DNA of 64,000 nucleotides from positions 39,302 to 103,301 of the forward strand of contig JBCFYV010000215.1 of the NCBI GenBank assembly GCA_039000515.1. The letters run 5' to 3'. The translations under genes were made by a program, and so were the position numbers. The notes under the pieces are model-generated. The model was not told the origin of the DNA, made no database searches, and worked only from the letters and a program-made list of their open reading frames with translations. This document shows, one piece after another, positions 23,508 through 35,722 of the stretch. The stretch's first letter is position 1, and each line of letters starts with the position of its first letter. Source of the stretch: Timema cristinae. Taxonomy: Eukaryota > Arthropoda > Insecta > Phasmatodea > Timematidae.

Positions 23508-24425
23508 AAACAAAGAAATGGAATTTCCTTGTTATCAAAGGGACTTGTTTTATTCATGGGTCAAGTGGTTATGTAAATATGTATAAAGTACATAGTATAT
23601 TTCTTAATAATTGTGATCTTCAAGTGAACATTTTATAAACCAGCAGTGTTAGGGAAGAGGTTAGAACACCAGACTCAGGGCTTGTTGCCAACCAATTGCT
23701 CTAGGATTTGTGCCTTCAGAATATAATTTCCCATTGTCTGGATCACTATACATGTATACCATGAGGTACGTGACATTTCACTCAATTTCACAGTTAATGA
23801 AACCAACATTTTAAAAACTATATATATTGCAGTAGGTAAGAAACTATGCATTTTGTGACTAAAAAATGAGCTTTGGAACACACTTCAATAACTGGACCCC
23901 CTGAACATTTCTGGAAGTGGAGATATTGATTCCGACCCTGCGGGTTCAAGAAGGCCTCAGATACATTCTCAAAATTCATTATATCTCAGCTTCTAATTAT
24001 TCGATTTACATTTTTATTTTTCTAAACTAGAGATATTTGCTTATGCTTTATTTAATAAGTTTATGTTTTGCTCATATCTCCCATAACTCTTTAGATATTT
24101 TCAATATTAATGTTATCATGTCTCTAAAATATTCATTTAAGCAAAAATATATTAAAGTCTGTGATTCTAATAGAAAAATAGTTCAAACAAAACAGATATA
24201 GAAATTAATTTTCTTTAATTTGATGTGCTTAAATGCTTTGCATTATATACAGAAGTGGCAATAGAGAATTTTTTATGTGTGACAGAATTGTTTTACGTGT
24301 GACTAGTCTGGATTAGCAGCTATTGGAAGCCAATACCTACTATAATTCTTGTGGTAGATATATCAATATTTGCTGGTTACTATGTTATTTACAATATTCT
24401 TTGATAGAAAATTCAATCTGAGAGT
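23508..24425 (+). other. Mlx 3' UTR and downstream noncoding DNA
   Basis: AT-rich sequence without further coding signal. The 3' UTR length is not resolved. Confidence 0.4.
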
Positions 24426-24429
24426 TTTT

Positions 24430-26283
24430 TGTACGGCAGTTGGACGTGCATATAACACCTCCCACTATTGCTGCTCAGGTTCGATACCGGATAACCTGTC
24501 ACCTCCTGTGTCGCATCAGTGGAGAAGGGCGTGGTCGTAGAGCTATTGGCAATGGTCCCCTAAATTTAAGGTCGACCCCAAGAGAGTGTTTAGTGTTGGG
24601 CGCCACATCGTTGGCGATAGTGAGTCTGAACCTTAACGAGGAAATTCGTTCAGTCGCCAGATGTATATATGAAGAGTAACACTCCCCCTCGTAAGGTAGA
24701 CCCGGACAAATAAGGGACCTCTCGGTCAGGGATAAACTGCTTGGAAGACAACGAGGCTCCCCATTAAACCCATAGGCCTTCATGGGTTTACCATGATCAC
24801 ATCTGCCATACCTGATAATTTCTAATATAGATGAGAGTTATCCAAACCCGGAAAATGGGTTCCTGGGGTCACTGTAATAGTTAACAAAACAAATATTGTT
24901 CAATAAGCCAGAAGGGCTTACACAAAAAAATCAGGCTATATAAAAAAAAATTCCTTATCTCCATTTTTTTATCCACACATTATTTTGATTAAAGTATTTC
25001 CAATTAAATGTTTGGTTAAGCCTTAATCTTAATTTCATTAGACAATAGATTCCAGTTCTAAGCATGAATGGAATGTGTGAATCATAAAATTATTTAAATA
25101 GTGAAAATATAAGTCTAAACATTAATAGGTTAGTTTATAATAAATAGTACACTACTTTACAAATTTATCACGGAAAACAATTTATTGACTTGACACATAC
25201 TTCAGAAAATATAAACATTGGGAGCTGCGAGGGGCCACTGCAAAAAAAAAATTAATTAATGTGCACATCTCAACTAAACCTAACGCTACTCTACAATAGA
25301 CACAACAGTCCCTTTCTAAAATAGTGCCATCTAAAGTCCATATTCAAATACCATCGTCTTTGCGAGAAAAAAAAGAACATAAATATAGCACTTAGCGGTT
25401 TATGCGAGTCCTGCGCGTAACCATACACTTCACGTGGAACCTCAGGGGTGTCCAGTTGGTCGGCCACTCGTGAGTGCCTCGGGTCACTAGCCCCGGGTAT
25501 GCAACCAGTGAAGGAGTACCGCTGATGTGGTCCTTACACAGTCCGAGAACCAAACTCCCGTCCTCAGACGTCAAACCCACCTACAAACCCCACATATATG
25601 TAGAATGGATCCAAACCAAAATATAACCTCTCTTTACAAAGCTCAATACAATTTAACAGTACCTTCAGAAGTTATAAATTCCACTAACATTCAAAGCTCC
25701 CAAAACTGTCTGTCTGGTAATATGAGTACCCTAATAACAAGCTTAAGTATATAACATAAATATATTATTTACATAACTATAACCCCTCGCTGCATACAAT
25801 AACATGTACATAAAATGTTCTGACTCAATATGTATTTATCATACCGGTAGTGCAATTAGACAAAAATCATAAGTGATCAATCTAACTAGTTGAAATAGAT
25901 AGTACATAAGCTAAGGATTAATTAATACGAATGGGTCTACCTTACCCCTGCCACAAAACCTAGTTCCCCAAATCCTCCCAACAGAGACAGAGGGTCTTCA
26001 CACCCAGGCGTTCACGTCCAACACAAGTACACACCCGAGTCCGTACTGCGGGCAACTTACTCAAACTCTTCTCATATAACTCAACCGCAGTTCACCGCTC
26101 GAGTTCGTTTGTAAGCCACGGATAGTTCATAGCGCTGTCGGATGTACTGTAGCGCCACGTGGCGTAAGTAGGCACTAGGACGTGTCCGATTACTGTGGGC
26201 ATGCTTCCACAATAAACAACTAATTTAATTAGCGGGCCAGGCTAATTATCGGAGGAGAGATCCATGGGACGGGAAACGTTACA
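24430..26283 (-). mobile_element. Possible LTR with adjoining 5' internal sequence
   Basis: The segment from about 24663 (TGTATATATGAAG) to 26283 (AACGTTACA) has TG...CA ends with TGTA/TACA inverted tips. It has several GC-rich blocks unlike its neighbours. Read on the - strand, the sequence just past the inner end contains TGGCGACTGAACG and then TGGCGCCCAACACTAAAC, both resembling LTR-element primer-binding sites. No gag-pol frame and no second LTR were seen. The call is tentative. Confidence 0.3.
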
Positions 26284-26960
26284 AATACCATAACAATGAC
26301 TACAATAAGAAATGAAATGAATACTAAAAGTTGAATAGACGAAAATGATGTAAAAAATGTGTAATCAGTTTAATACCAGAGATTGAGCAATATACTAAAG
26401 TAAACAATGATATGGGATAGAAAGTGGACTAAAAATACTGTGTACAAACATAGTTGGCATATTTAAATGAAATGCAGGTCAAATTAAAAGTATAAATAAA
26501 TATAGTTAATAGGAAATACATATAAGTGTTGACTAATTAAAATACACTTAAAATTAGTTTAATAGAATTAGAAACTTTAAACTCATTTAATTAAAAGAAA
26601 GAATTGACATTGATTAAATACTAAATTGCAAAGATGTAATGCAGTTAAATTAATATAAGTGAAGTGAAAATAAGCAGACTAATTAAAATATAATACGAAT
26701 AATGTAAAAAAGAAAACGAAAATTAGTGAACATAATTAAAGAAAAGATTGAAAATTAAATTAGGAATTATGCAGAAGGAAAATAAATCATGAAAATGCAA
26801 CATTCTAAAATTGAGGATTAAAGTAGGGGATAAGTTGCATAAACATTAAAGAAGTTAAGAGGGGAGTAGACTAATTAAAAAGTAAATATGAAAAAAATTA
26901 GTTAAAATATCTAAATCTAAGTTCATAAAAACATTAATAACATGAAATGAATATAAATAT
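26284..26960. other. A-rich noncoding sequence
   Basis: Very AT-rich with frequent AATTAAAA-type words. No gene or transposon end recognised. Confidence 0.5.
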
Positions 26961-26963
26961 ATG

Positions 26964-27241
26964 TATTATTATTATTAGCACCGCGTCTTACTACCCGTTC
27001 GGGTTATACGCACTTACGCTAATGTGTAATGGTAGGGTGATTGTGAGATGAAATGAAGGACCTACAGTTTAATGTGGAATCCGAACCACGGTGGCGACCT
27101 GGCATTCCTCACATTCACAAGATGTCTTGTCAGAGGTGAAGGAAGGGTTTGGCAATCAGATAAATCTTTGCCGGGACCGAGGATTGAACCCCGGCCGCCA
27201 GCATAGAAGTCTGACACCTTACCCCTAGACCACCAGGTCAC
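26964..27241 (-). mobile_element. tRNA-derived SINE, family 1, - copy
   Basis: In reverse it begins GACCTGGTGGTCTAGGGG (A box), carries GGGGTTCAATCCTCGG (B box) and ends in an (AAT)n tail at 26964-26977. It closely resembles the copies at 38151 and 43530. Confidence 0.88.
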
Positions 27242-27329
27242 CAGATATATGTAAAAATTATCACAGTCTTGTTGTTGGGATTGACTTCCCTTACTCCTTT
27301 GTTATTGATATTCCTGTAATGATGATGTC

Positions 27330-29690
27330 TACAGAAGTTTTATTTTACCGACATGTTTCGGTGCTAACAATTAGACGCACCATAATCATGGAGCTGAAAT
27401 TAAAATTGAAAGACTTGCTATAAAATACATAAAAGCAATGTTAAGTAGGGATGTGAGAAAAATTATAGGAAGTAAATTGAACTAAAATTGATAAAGAAAG
27501 AAAAATAAAACTTACTCCAAAGGGTGGTGGGACACGATGAGAGCGAACTTAGGAAGCGGACTGAATTCAGTGGAGAGTGGCGATGATAAAAAAGAAAGTT
27601 AAAAAAATCAGTATAGCCAACCTTATTAGAAAAATAGTTGAATGATGGAGTGTGGGATAATGTTTGAAAAAAGGGGGTGTAAAAGAGTAAAATAACCGAA
27701 AAATTGGATGGGATTGAGGAAGAGAGTGGTCTACATCTTCTCGGCTCCGGATCGAACGGGCCATCTAGCTACGATGGAGGGTAGAGCAGGATGACGGGTT
27801 GGATACTTTAATATGCTTAGGTAGACGTTTTAATGTGTTAACTAAGATTTGGTTGGATGATTGGAGTTGTTCATTAAGAATGGTTTTTTTTCTGAAGAGT
27901 AGCTGCATGAGTGAAAAAATTCTCAGCGGGGTTTAACATGGGTCCTTTGTGAGCGAAATAAAGGGGTTTGAGACATTGTTCAATGGGTCTTTGTTGGTGG
28001 TTAGAATCTTTAAGATGTTCGGCAAACTTTGATTTGTTTCTATTGTATTTGAAATCAGAAATGTGTTCTTTGTAACGTGTTTTGAAGTTTCAACCAGTTT
28101 TTCCAATGTAAATGCTGTTGCATTCGCAAGTGAGTTGATAGATTCCGTTCTTCTTATAGATGTCACTTCTGTTAAGATTACTATTGTTGAGAGGTTTTTC
28201 TTGATATTATTATTGGTTGTAAAAGCAATATTAGGATTGTATTTTTTGATGATATTGGTGATGCGATGTGTTTCCGGACCGATGTAATTGAATTTGAGCC
28301 ATTTCTTCTTTTCAGTGGGGTTTACATTATTATTGGTGAGGGTAGTGAAGAAGTTATCAGAATGGAGTTTCTTTTTTTGGTTTTGTAAAATCTTGTAGAT
28401 AGTGGAATGGGAATATCCATTGTTGGTAGCAATTTGTTTGATGATGTTGAGTTCAATTTTGTAATTAGTTTTATTAAGAGGGATGTGAAGTAAGCGATGA
28501 ATTAAACTGTTGAATGCAGCAAGTTTATGAGAGATGGGGTGGATTGAATTGTGAGGTATTATTGCATCCGTGTGAGTAGGTTTTCTGAAGATTTTGTATA
28601 TAAGTTTGTTATGACAGCTTTTTGTGATATGGAGATCTAAATAATTAATACTGCTATTATTCTCTTTTTCGATAGTAAAGGACAGTTTGGGGTGGATGTT
28701 GTTGATGATGTTGGTAATTGCGGGGATGTCGTATTCATTATCGAAAACAATGAGAATGTCATCAACATATCTGCAAAAGAATTGTATGCTGAGTGAATTA
28801 TTTAAACTATTGAAGATTATAGGGTCGTATTTCTGTAAAAATATTTCTGGCATTATACAGGAAATTGGGGAACCCATTGCAAGTCCATCTTTTTGCAAGT
28901 AATATTTATTGTTAAATTGGAAGTAGTTTTGTTCAGTGACTGTTTGTAAAAACTTGGAGATTTGGTCGATATACTGTTTATTGAAGTTTTTTTCAATTAA
29001 GGTTTCCTTAATTATATTGATTGTTTCAGAAATAGGTACGTTGGTGTAAAGGTTGGATATGTCCAGGGACATGAATTTAGAGTTTTGGTTGAATGGAATG
29101 GATTAAAGTTTTTCAGTAAGATGGATAGAACTTTTTATATTAAATAGATTGGGAAGTTCAAGATTTGTAGATAATATTTTAGATAGTTTTTAGCAAGTTT
29201 GTATGCAGGTGCATTTTGGTAATTAACGAGTGGTCTGATCGGGATGTTGGGTTTGTGAATTTTAGGTAGTGAAGTGAAGATTGGGGCATTGGGATTCATA
29301 TTAATAAGTTTAAAAGAGTCAGATGGTTGAATGATTAAAGGGGATACCTTCAAGATATTTTTTAAATTCCTCTGATATTTGTAGGTAGGGTCATCTTTAA
29401 TTTCGATAATGTTGTTACTATGAATAAAATCGAGGGTTTTGGATATGTAATCTTCCTTGTTTAAGAGGACTATGGTGTTGCCTTTATCGGCTTTAACATT
29501 GATTATTTCATTTGAATTAAGTTAACATTCTCCAGCTTCATTAAGACAAATGTATAGATTGTCAGCATCAGGGTTGTCTGAGAAGAGGGTTGTCCAACAT
29601 AGTGTCAAGAGACTGTTGGTGTTTCTTATTGATAGAGACACCAACATTTTGTGAGACAGGTTTTTACAAACTTTTACTATCAAAGCACAT
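27330..29690 (-). mobile_element. Penelope-like retroelement, broken
   Basis: The segment encodes, on the - strand, a Penelope-type reverse transcriptase followed by a GIY-YIG nuclease domain. Beyond the coding part, 27337-27400 carries CGAAACATGTCGGTAAAATA in reverse, a likely 3' end. Frameshifts and stops show an inactive copy. Terminal repeats were not resolved. Confidence 0.85.
27909..29530 (-). pseudogene. Penelope-like reverse transcriptase with GIY-YIG nuclease (pseudogene)
   Basis: Penelope enzymes copy their RNA into DNA at a nick; the nuclease domain is thought to make the nick. Reading on the - strand, an N-terminal part has KADKGNTIVLLNKEDY (near 29480) and LPKIHKPNIPIRPLV (near 29240). 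The core at 29072-27933 has motif A SLDISNLYTNVP, motif B GLAMGSPIS and catalytic YVDD (residues 102-105 of that frame), then INYLDLHI. A frameshift near 28200 moves the rest to another frame, where GIYQLTCECNSIYIGKTG and RYKEH mark the GIY-YIG domain. An in-frame TGA replaces the residue after that KTG. At least one more frame break lies near 29100. Domain order matches the canonical family, so identity is firm although the copy is dead. Confidence 0.9.
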
Positions 29691-30255
29691 TTTTATATCA
29701 TAGTAGCATATTTGAAGTAGTAATACATTCAAGAAATAAAACAAAATAAAGTATATTCGTGAAATTGACCATTTTGACTTTTAAATGTGAATTATCATCC
29801 ATTTTGTTGATTTAAATTTGAATTAATACTTGCACCGTTGTTATTGGGTACCTTTATCTTGAAAAATAAAGAGCAACAACCGTACTAATAGTACAAAGGG
29901 ATTTCTAAAAAATATCCCCAAATTAAAGATTACTAGTAAGAGAAGTGTTATAACTGGCTACTTTCAGAGTCAAATTGTGGCCATAGACAAATATTTAAAG
30001 AAGTAGAAGAAGAAAATGACTCCATAGCTAAACTATATTTATATCTTTTCATCTTCATGTTTTTGGTTTTCCAACTTACGTCACTATTAAGTGACATAGT
30101 AACGTTATTCTTTGAGTGTGGTGATTTAATGTTATTTGGAAAATTATTTAATAACATAATAGCTGGATGAAAATTTAAAATGTTTGGGTAAGTTTTACGT
30201 GTTTTTGAAATAGAGCTTGAATATTCACAAGGTGGCTTTTACATACATATATATA
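29691..30255. other. Noncoding AT-rich spacer
   Basis: No recognised gene. An (AT)n run lies at about 30246-30263. Confidence 0.45.
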
Positions 30256-30590
30256 TATATATAATAAAAGGAAGTGTTTGTGTGCGATGGCCAGCCAAAT
30301 CTACGGCGCGCAGAGATCTGACATTTTTAACATAGGTGGACAGAGGGTGGTCCAATTGCACCACGAAGCTGGATTTTAAAATTTTTTGTAGAAAATGTTG
30401 TTAATCTGGCTTAGAATTACGTTTCAGAGATAACTGAGATAAAAATATGCCGCATCCTCGTCGGAAAAAAAAAGTGTACGAAATCGACCGTAATTCTAAA
30501 CAATTTTTGTGTGGGGGGAGGAGGTGGGTGGCTTATGTAATTGTTATACCACAGTGGGTCACGGGCAACGCCGTGCAGGATTGAAGTTAT
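30256..30590. mobile_element. Helitron-like or related non-autonomous element fragment
   Basis: The segment begins after an (AT)n run with AAAAGGAAGTGTTTGTGTGC and ends with the hairpin CACGGGCAACGCCGTG (about 30559-30574). A short GC hairpin near the 3' end is typical of Helitron-like elements, but no terminal CTRR was confirmed. There is no coding potential. Confidence 0.35.
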
Positions 30591-31998
30591 TTAACAACGA
30601 TAAGAACAACACTCAAATAAAAATTTAATAGAAAAAATAATTAAATGGTTTCAACACTCATGTTTTTAAATGCATTAAAATTACACTAGCAATTATTAAA
30701 AACATATTAACAAAATTTAATATTACTTAATGTCTTGGAAATATATAATGTAAGGTAAGTATTAGTGAAGGAAGCCAACATGAAAGCAGAGTTAGGTTAG
30801 GTCTAGAATAAAAAAAAACATTTCTCTTTATTTCTTATCTTCTTAAACTATTACACTTGCACAGTTACACATCATTTGAATTTTAGGAAATATTCCTTTT
30901 TCACATCAAGAGACATAAAAAACACACAGAAAGATGTTTAATAGAATTGGATGATAGAAGAATTTGGAGGATATTAAAAAGAAATGTTTCTAAAAATTCA
31001 AACAATATGCATCTGTGTAAGCAAGGAGAAGTGGTAAGTGTAAGAGTTTAAGAAGAAATGAACAGAGAAGAGTGTTTGTGTCTATCTAGGCCTAACCTAA
31101 CATATCTTACATGATTGTACAGTGCTTATACACTGTCAAAGCCATTTAGGCAACTCATTTGGTTAAAGGGGAGTTTTTTAAATCAGTGTTTTAATGAGAT
31201 AATATTTACCCAAAATTTGCTTTCTATAAGAAAGCATAATAATTACAAACCGTTAAAAATTTGAAATGTTTCATATTTAGTTTAATAGTCCTTAGTGTAA
31301 TAATCTCAGATGATCATGTCTTCTGTTCCAATTCTATCCTCTATGAGCATTTGCACATGTGCATTGTATGGACTCTCAATAGAAATTATCTTATTGGGAA
31401 ATTTATTTCAGCTCTATTTTTAATGCCCATAAAAGTTGATGTTAATACTTAAAAATAAAAAATAAGATAGTTAAAATAGTATTTCTAGTAAACAATATGA
31501 AAAAGTAAAGGCTTGTTGTTGTTATTATTATTATTATATAAGTAAAGTTTGGGAATATATTTAATATATTTAATGCAATGTTGATCACCAGTGATTTTAA
31601 ACAGGTTTACCAACATAATTCTATAGCTAAACTAGTGCTAGTTTTGTAGTTAAATGTAATCAACACGAGTTTTAAATATCTTAAGTTTGAAAATAATAGA
31701 TATTCTTGGTGTTAAATTTTTAGTAGAGATGGGTCACTCGAATCTTTGAATCCACCGAATCCTGACAAGTATTCGAGATTCAAGGATTCAGTGTTTTATT
31801 TTATTCGATGGTTGAATCTTTCACCTCATAAACAAAGCATAATATTTTGATTTTTGAATTCAAATATTACTAAGTTAGGCCTACTTGAAAAGCACAACTT
31901 AATTCGTAATCATCATTTTGTCGGACCAAAGAGATAAACATGAATAAAATCTTTAAAAAAAAAAATTGTTAGGTGTAGTATTATATTTGGTAAAGGAT

Positions 31999-32365
31999 AG
32001 GTGGATAGAAAACAATTAAAAGGGGGCGAACACAATATGGCTGTCACAATGAAAAGAACAACACAGTTCACACTTTTCACCGCTGCCATTGGATGATGAG
32101 GTAATGTTTGCCTTTTAAAGAAAATCGATAATCATCGCCCAATCCCCGACCTAGGTTTCATTCTATCGGAACTCATGAGGGACCAAGAAAAAACAAAAGG
32201 GAAAAAATGGAAAATTGTAAAAAATGATAGGACACTTAGATAGGAACATGTAAAAAGTAGCAATGTAAAGTGTGAACTGTGTTGTTCTTTTCATTGTGAC
32301 ATCCATATTGTGTTCGTCCCTTTTATCTGTCTCTATCCACCTTTCCTCCACCTTCTTCCAAATAT
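31999..32365. repeat. Foldback segment inside the hAT relic
   Basis: A ~75-bp arm at 31999-32076 (with GAACACAATATGGCTGTCAC) is nearly the inverse of 32265-32345. The right arm and adjoining text also match 34376-34478. It is probably derived from a Penelope-like element 5' region. Confidence 0.6.
32136..32186 (-). ncRNA. Hammerhead-ribozyme-like motif, degraded
   Basis: The - strand reads CTCATGAG, a stem-loop GTTCCGATAGAAT whose GTTC and GAAT arms pair, then GAAAC, loop CTAG and GTC. This follows the layout of minimal hammerheads with a very short stem III, as found in Penelope-like elements. The core base G5 is changed (CTCATGA rather than CTGATGA), so activity is unlikely. Confidence 0.4.
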
Positions 32366-34284
32366 AATACAATTACCTCATAAAACAAAAAGAGTTTTTC
32401 TTTATAGAAATACAATTGCTAGGTGTAGAAAATTGAACTTGCCTAATACCCTACCCTTCCACCCCTATGGGAAATTTGGACTCAACTGTTTCAGCGCAAG
32501 CTTACTTCTAAATCTTCCACCTCACGAACATTCTTGTGAATATTTTAATGAACACATTAAAGCTCTTCAAAAACTGAAAATCAAAACTAATATTACAAAT
32601 AAACTCGAAATAAATAAAACAAATTACAGCTTTTTTTTAAAAATAAATAAGAACACATTACACACGATACAAAGTCAGCCTCCATGACATATGTTTACTT
32701 GCCAGCGGCCAGAGTGATTATTAAATAAACATGACTGTTAATTCTTACTACCCAACTGGTTTTAATTATCTACAACTGTGCAGAGAACACTAATTTATTG
32801 CATACCATTCTTAAGTTAGATATTTTGTTGGGTTTCATGAAAAATAAATACTGTCAACAGTTAGACAGATAAAACTGTTTATTTATCCCTACCGGCCTAC
32901 GTATCGTATATCGATTGTTTGTTTAGAATCGATTCAGGTAATCTGATCACTCAGTAAGTGCTATCGAGTTTTAAGAATTAAATAATGACTTGCTAATTCA
33001 TAATTTGTTTTTAAATTAATTTTAACTGAAAGTTTATTATTTTTTTCAATTATGTTATTGAAGTAATTGTAAAGATATTCAAACACAGTCTTGTCTGATA
33101 AAATAGGAATGAACATATTGCAATAGTAGAAATTATGTTCGTGTTTTAAATATAATGTATTCTCAGAAATTGATATATCGCAAGAATCGAATATATTTCT
33201 TGTTTTCAAGACGAAAATGGATAATAGATATAAAAGATAATAATAATAGATACGTAGGCATTATTGAGTTCACTATTTCCAATGTATGTTTAATTGTTAA
33301 GCATGTTGTTTTAGTCTCTTTTTTAAAAATATGTATTTCGATTTTAGCTTTCTTATCAAAATAAATTATAATACCGCAAGATGATTAAGTTGATCAAAAG
33401 GTAACTAGCCATACCTAATCTGTTTGTTTATTTCACATGTTTTTTTAGAAACTTAACTCTTTCAATCAACACTTAAAAATAACTTAAAGACCTCAAATTT
33501 TGATTGATATGATTTCTTAACAATAATATGACTAGATTTGGTTGGATTTTAACCAGTATTTTTCGAGGGGTGGTTGGGTGGGGTTGATTAAAATTGAAAG
33601 CTTGATTGAAATCTTAATTTACAGCTAAGACCTCTATTATGTAATGTAGGTTTATTTGTAAATCATTAAAATTTCTAACAATTTGCTCGGATTCGGATTT
33701 GATATTTGAGATTTGAAAATAAATGTCGATTCGGATTCGAGAAATAGTGAATTCGACCCATCTCTAATTTTTAGTTTAACTGAAATTTAAATTATTTATT
33801 TAAAAAGGGACTAGGTAAAAATAGTAAAAATAATAAATATTCAATTATTTAGTACAAGGATAATTAAAAAATGGACAACAATACTGGATAAGTTTACTGG
33901 TCGAAAGTAGTGTTAGAGCTATATTACATTTCTAATGGGATATATGATAGGCCTATTAATTTTAAAAATTTGTTAAGTTACCGAATGATCTATAAGTTGA
34001 ACTGCCAATATCATCCAAATTAAATAACTTATGCTTACCATTGTGTTTTAAAACTTGATTTGTAAGTACATCAAGAGGAAGCACAAAATGTGCCTAAAAA
34101 CTCTCAATCTCGAGCTTAAATAAAGAACTCGTCTGAAAGCTCGAGATCCGAGTAATTGCAGAGCCCTACCTTAATGTTATTCCTGTTACATGTTCCTATC
34201 TAAGTGTTCTGTCATCGTTTACACATTTTCTTTTTATCCCTTTTATGTTTTTTGGTTTCCTCTTTTAGGAAGTTGTGTTGCTTG

Positions 34285-34345
34285 TTTCACACCTCCCTGA
34301 TGAGTCCATTAGATTGAAACCTAGTTTGGGGGGTTGGGTGGTGAC
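34285..34345 (+). ncRNA. Hammerhead-ribozyme-like motif
   Basis: An intact CTGATGAG (34297-34304) is followed by a 12-base segment and GAAAC (34316-34320), loop CTA, then GTTT. Flanks CACACCTCC and GGGGGG could pair as stem I. Stem II is weak in this copy but stronger in the related motif at 32136-32186. The sequence around it matches the foldback segment at 32.3 kb. Confidence 0.4.
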
Positions 34346-34479
34346 GCCAATACCTCTTTGTCCAGTGTCAGCAGTGTAAAGTGTGAACTGTTTTCTTCTT
34401 TTCGTTGCAACAGCCATATTGTGTTTGTTCCTTTTTTACATGTTTTATATCCGCCTTTCCTGTACATTCTTCCAAATTT

Positions 34480-35720
34480 ATACATTTTGTTAAAAACTCT
34501 TTGCTAGCATGATGTTTCATACAACTAATACATTTCTAAATGCTCACAGAGTAAACAGAAGTTAGACGAAATCACGTGGCACGGTTTGATTAGTGCAGCC
34601 TCAACAATACAGGGAACAACACTCCACTGGAAGGAGTGCAGTCGTGGAGTGCGGCCACACATTCTTTCTCGAGTGATTTGAGAGATGTGTGTATGGGTTG
34701 AGTGGTTAGGGAGATGTGATGGCTCAAACTGGCGGACTAGAAGTGAGTGTATATTTCAAGGTCAACACTTTGTGAGCAACATATAATAGAAAGTGTGAAA
34801 GAATAAGATTGTAGGCTTAAAGAATTTAACTCTAGTTCAGCAATACTGAACAGCTTAAATAATTTTTCACCTCGATTACTCATTTTATTAATGTTAAATG
34901 ATGGTTAAATTTAATGGCTTTAAAATATTTTTTAATCATTTATCACTAGGCCTATTGTTTGGTTTAAAATATAAATGGATTGAATCCTATATTTGTCAAA
35001 TACAAATCTTTAAATCAAGTTACAATTTTCCTTTGAATCTTGAATCTAAATTCGAATCCTTGAATCTTTAAAAATGTAAATTTTTGGTTAAAGTGAAAAT
35101 ATATTTAAAAAGATTTGTTTTAAGTCTTGTGGCCATTGGCAAATATGAAATTCTGTTTGTTTTTTCTATTAATTCAGAAACAACAAAGAGAACACATCTT
35201 TAGGAAATTAATAATACAACATTCTTTTTTGTGATTGTGTTATCTTTCCAATTACACAAGTCTATATACTTCTATTTACCTTATTTGAAGTCAAGGTCAT
35301 TATATTGTATTTAAGATACTTTTTTTTTATAATTTTACAAATCTAGAATACCATATGATTCGAGGATTTTGAAGAGGCGAGGTTTAGAGTGGCCTAACTA
35401 ATAAAATCTAATGAGAATAGAAGTGCCCTTGAAATAAAAGGAAGTGTTGTACAGGGCATACTTTGTACCCTTTGTCACATGTGCAGCAGAAACATGGACA
35501 ATGAATGTAAGAGAGACTAGGAAAGTGGAGGACATGGGAATGAAGTTTGTGAGCTTCATTTGAATCTTCCCCAGATATAGCTTCCCTTGAATCACCTTCA
35601 GTTTCATCTGAACCATCGCTCTAGTTAACACCAGAGGCGGTGATTGCTTAAACATGGTAAATAGACATGATGGGAGACACTTGAAAGCAAAGATATAAAT
35701 GCATAACAACAAATTAGTTT
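34480..35720. other. Noncoding stretch
   Basis: No gene recognised. On the - strand, 35560-35600 contains CAAGGGAAGCTATATCTGGG, similar to text at 37170-37210 beside the LTR-like segment, suggesting related retroelement debris. Confidence 0.4.
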
Positions 35721-35722
35721 AA

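Larger units (their letters stand above)
31724..33766. mobile_element. hAT relic with perfect 8-bp target duplication
   Basis: The ends are TAGAGATGGGTC and GACCCATCTCTA, a 12-bp perfect inverted pair of hAT type. The direct repeat ATTTTTAG is exact on both sides (31716-31723 and 33767-33774). The 2043-bp interior has no recognisable transposase. It carries subterminal GATTCGAATCC-like repeats and a further foldback insertion at 31999-32345. Confidence 0.85.
31080..34170. repeat. Dispersed repeat family B, copy 2, split by an insertion
   Basis: 31080-31723 and 33775-34170 align with 19330-20435 in the same order and orientation. The intervening 2 kb is a hAT relic with its own target duplication. 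This gives a relative date: repeat B inserted first. Confidence 0.65.

Noticed and set aside
32310..32687. 125-codon + frame as a gene
   Set aside because: It starts in the foldback arm and runs through AT-rich hAT-relic sequence with Lys/Asn-rich composition and no domain.
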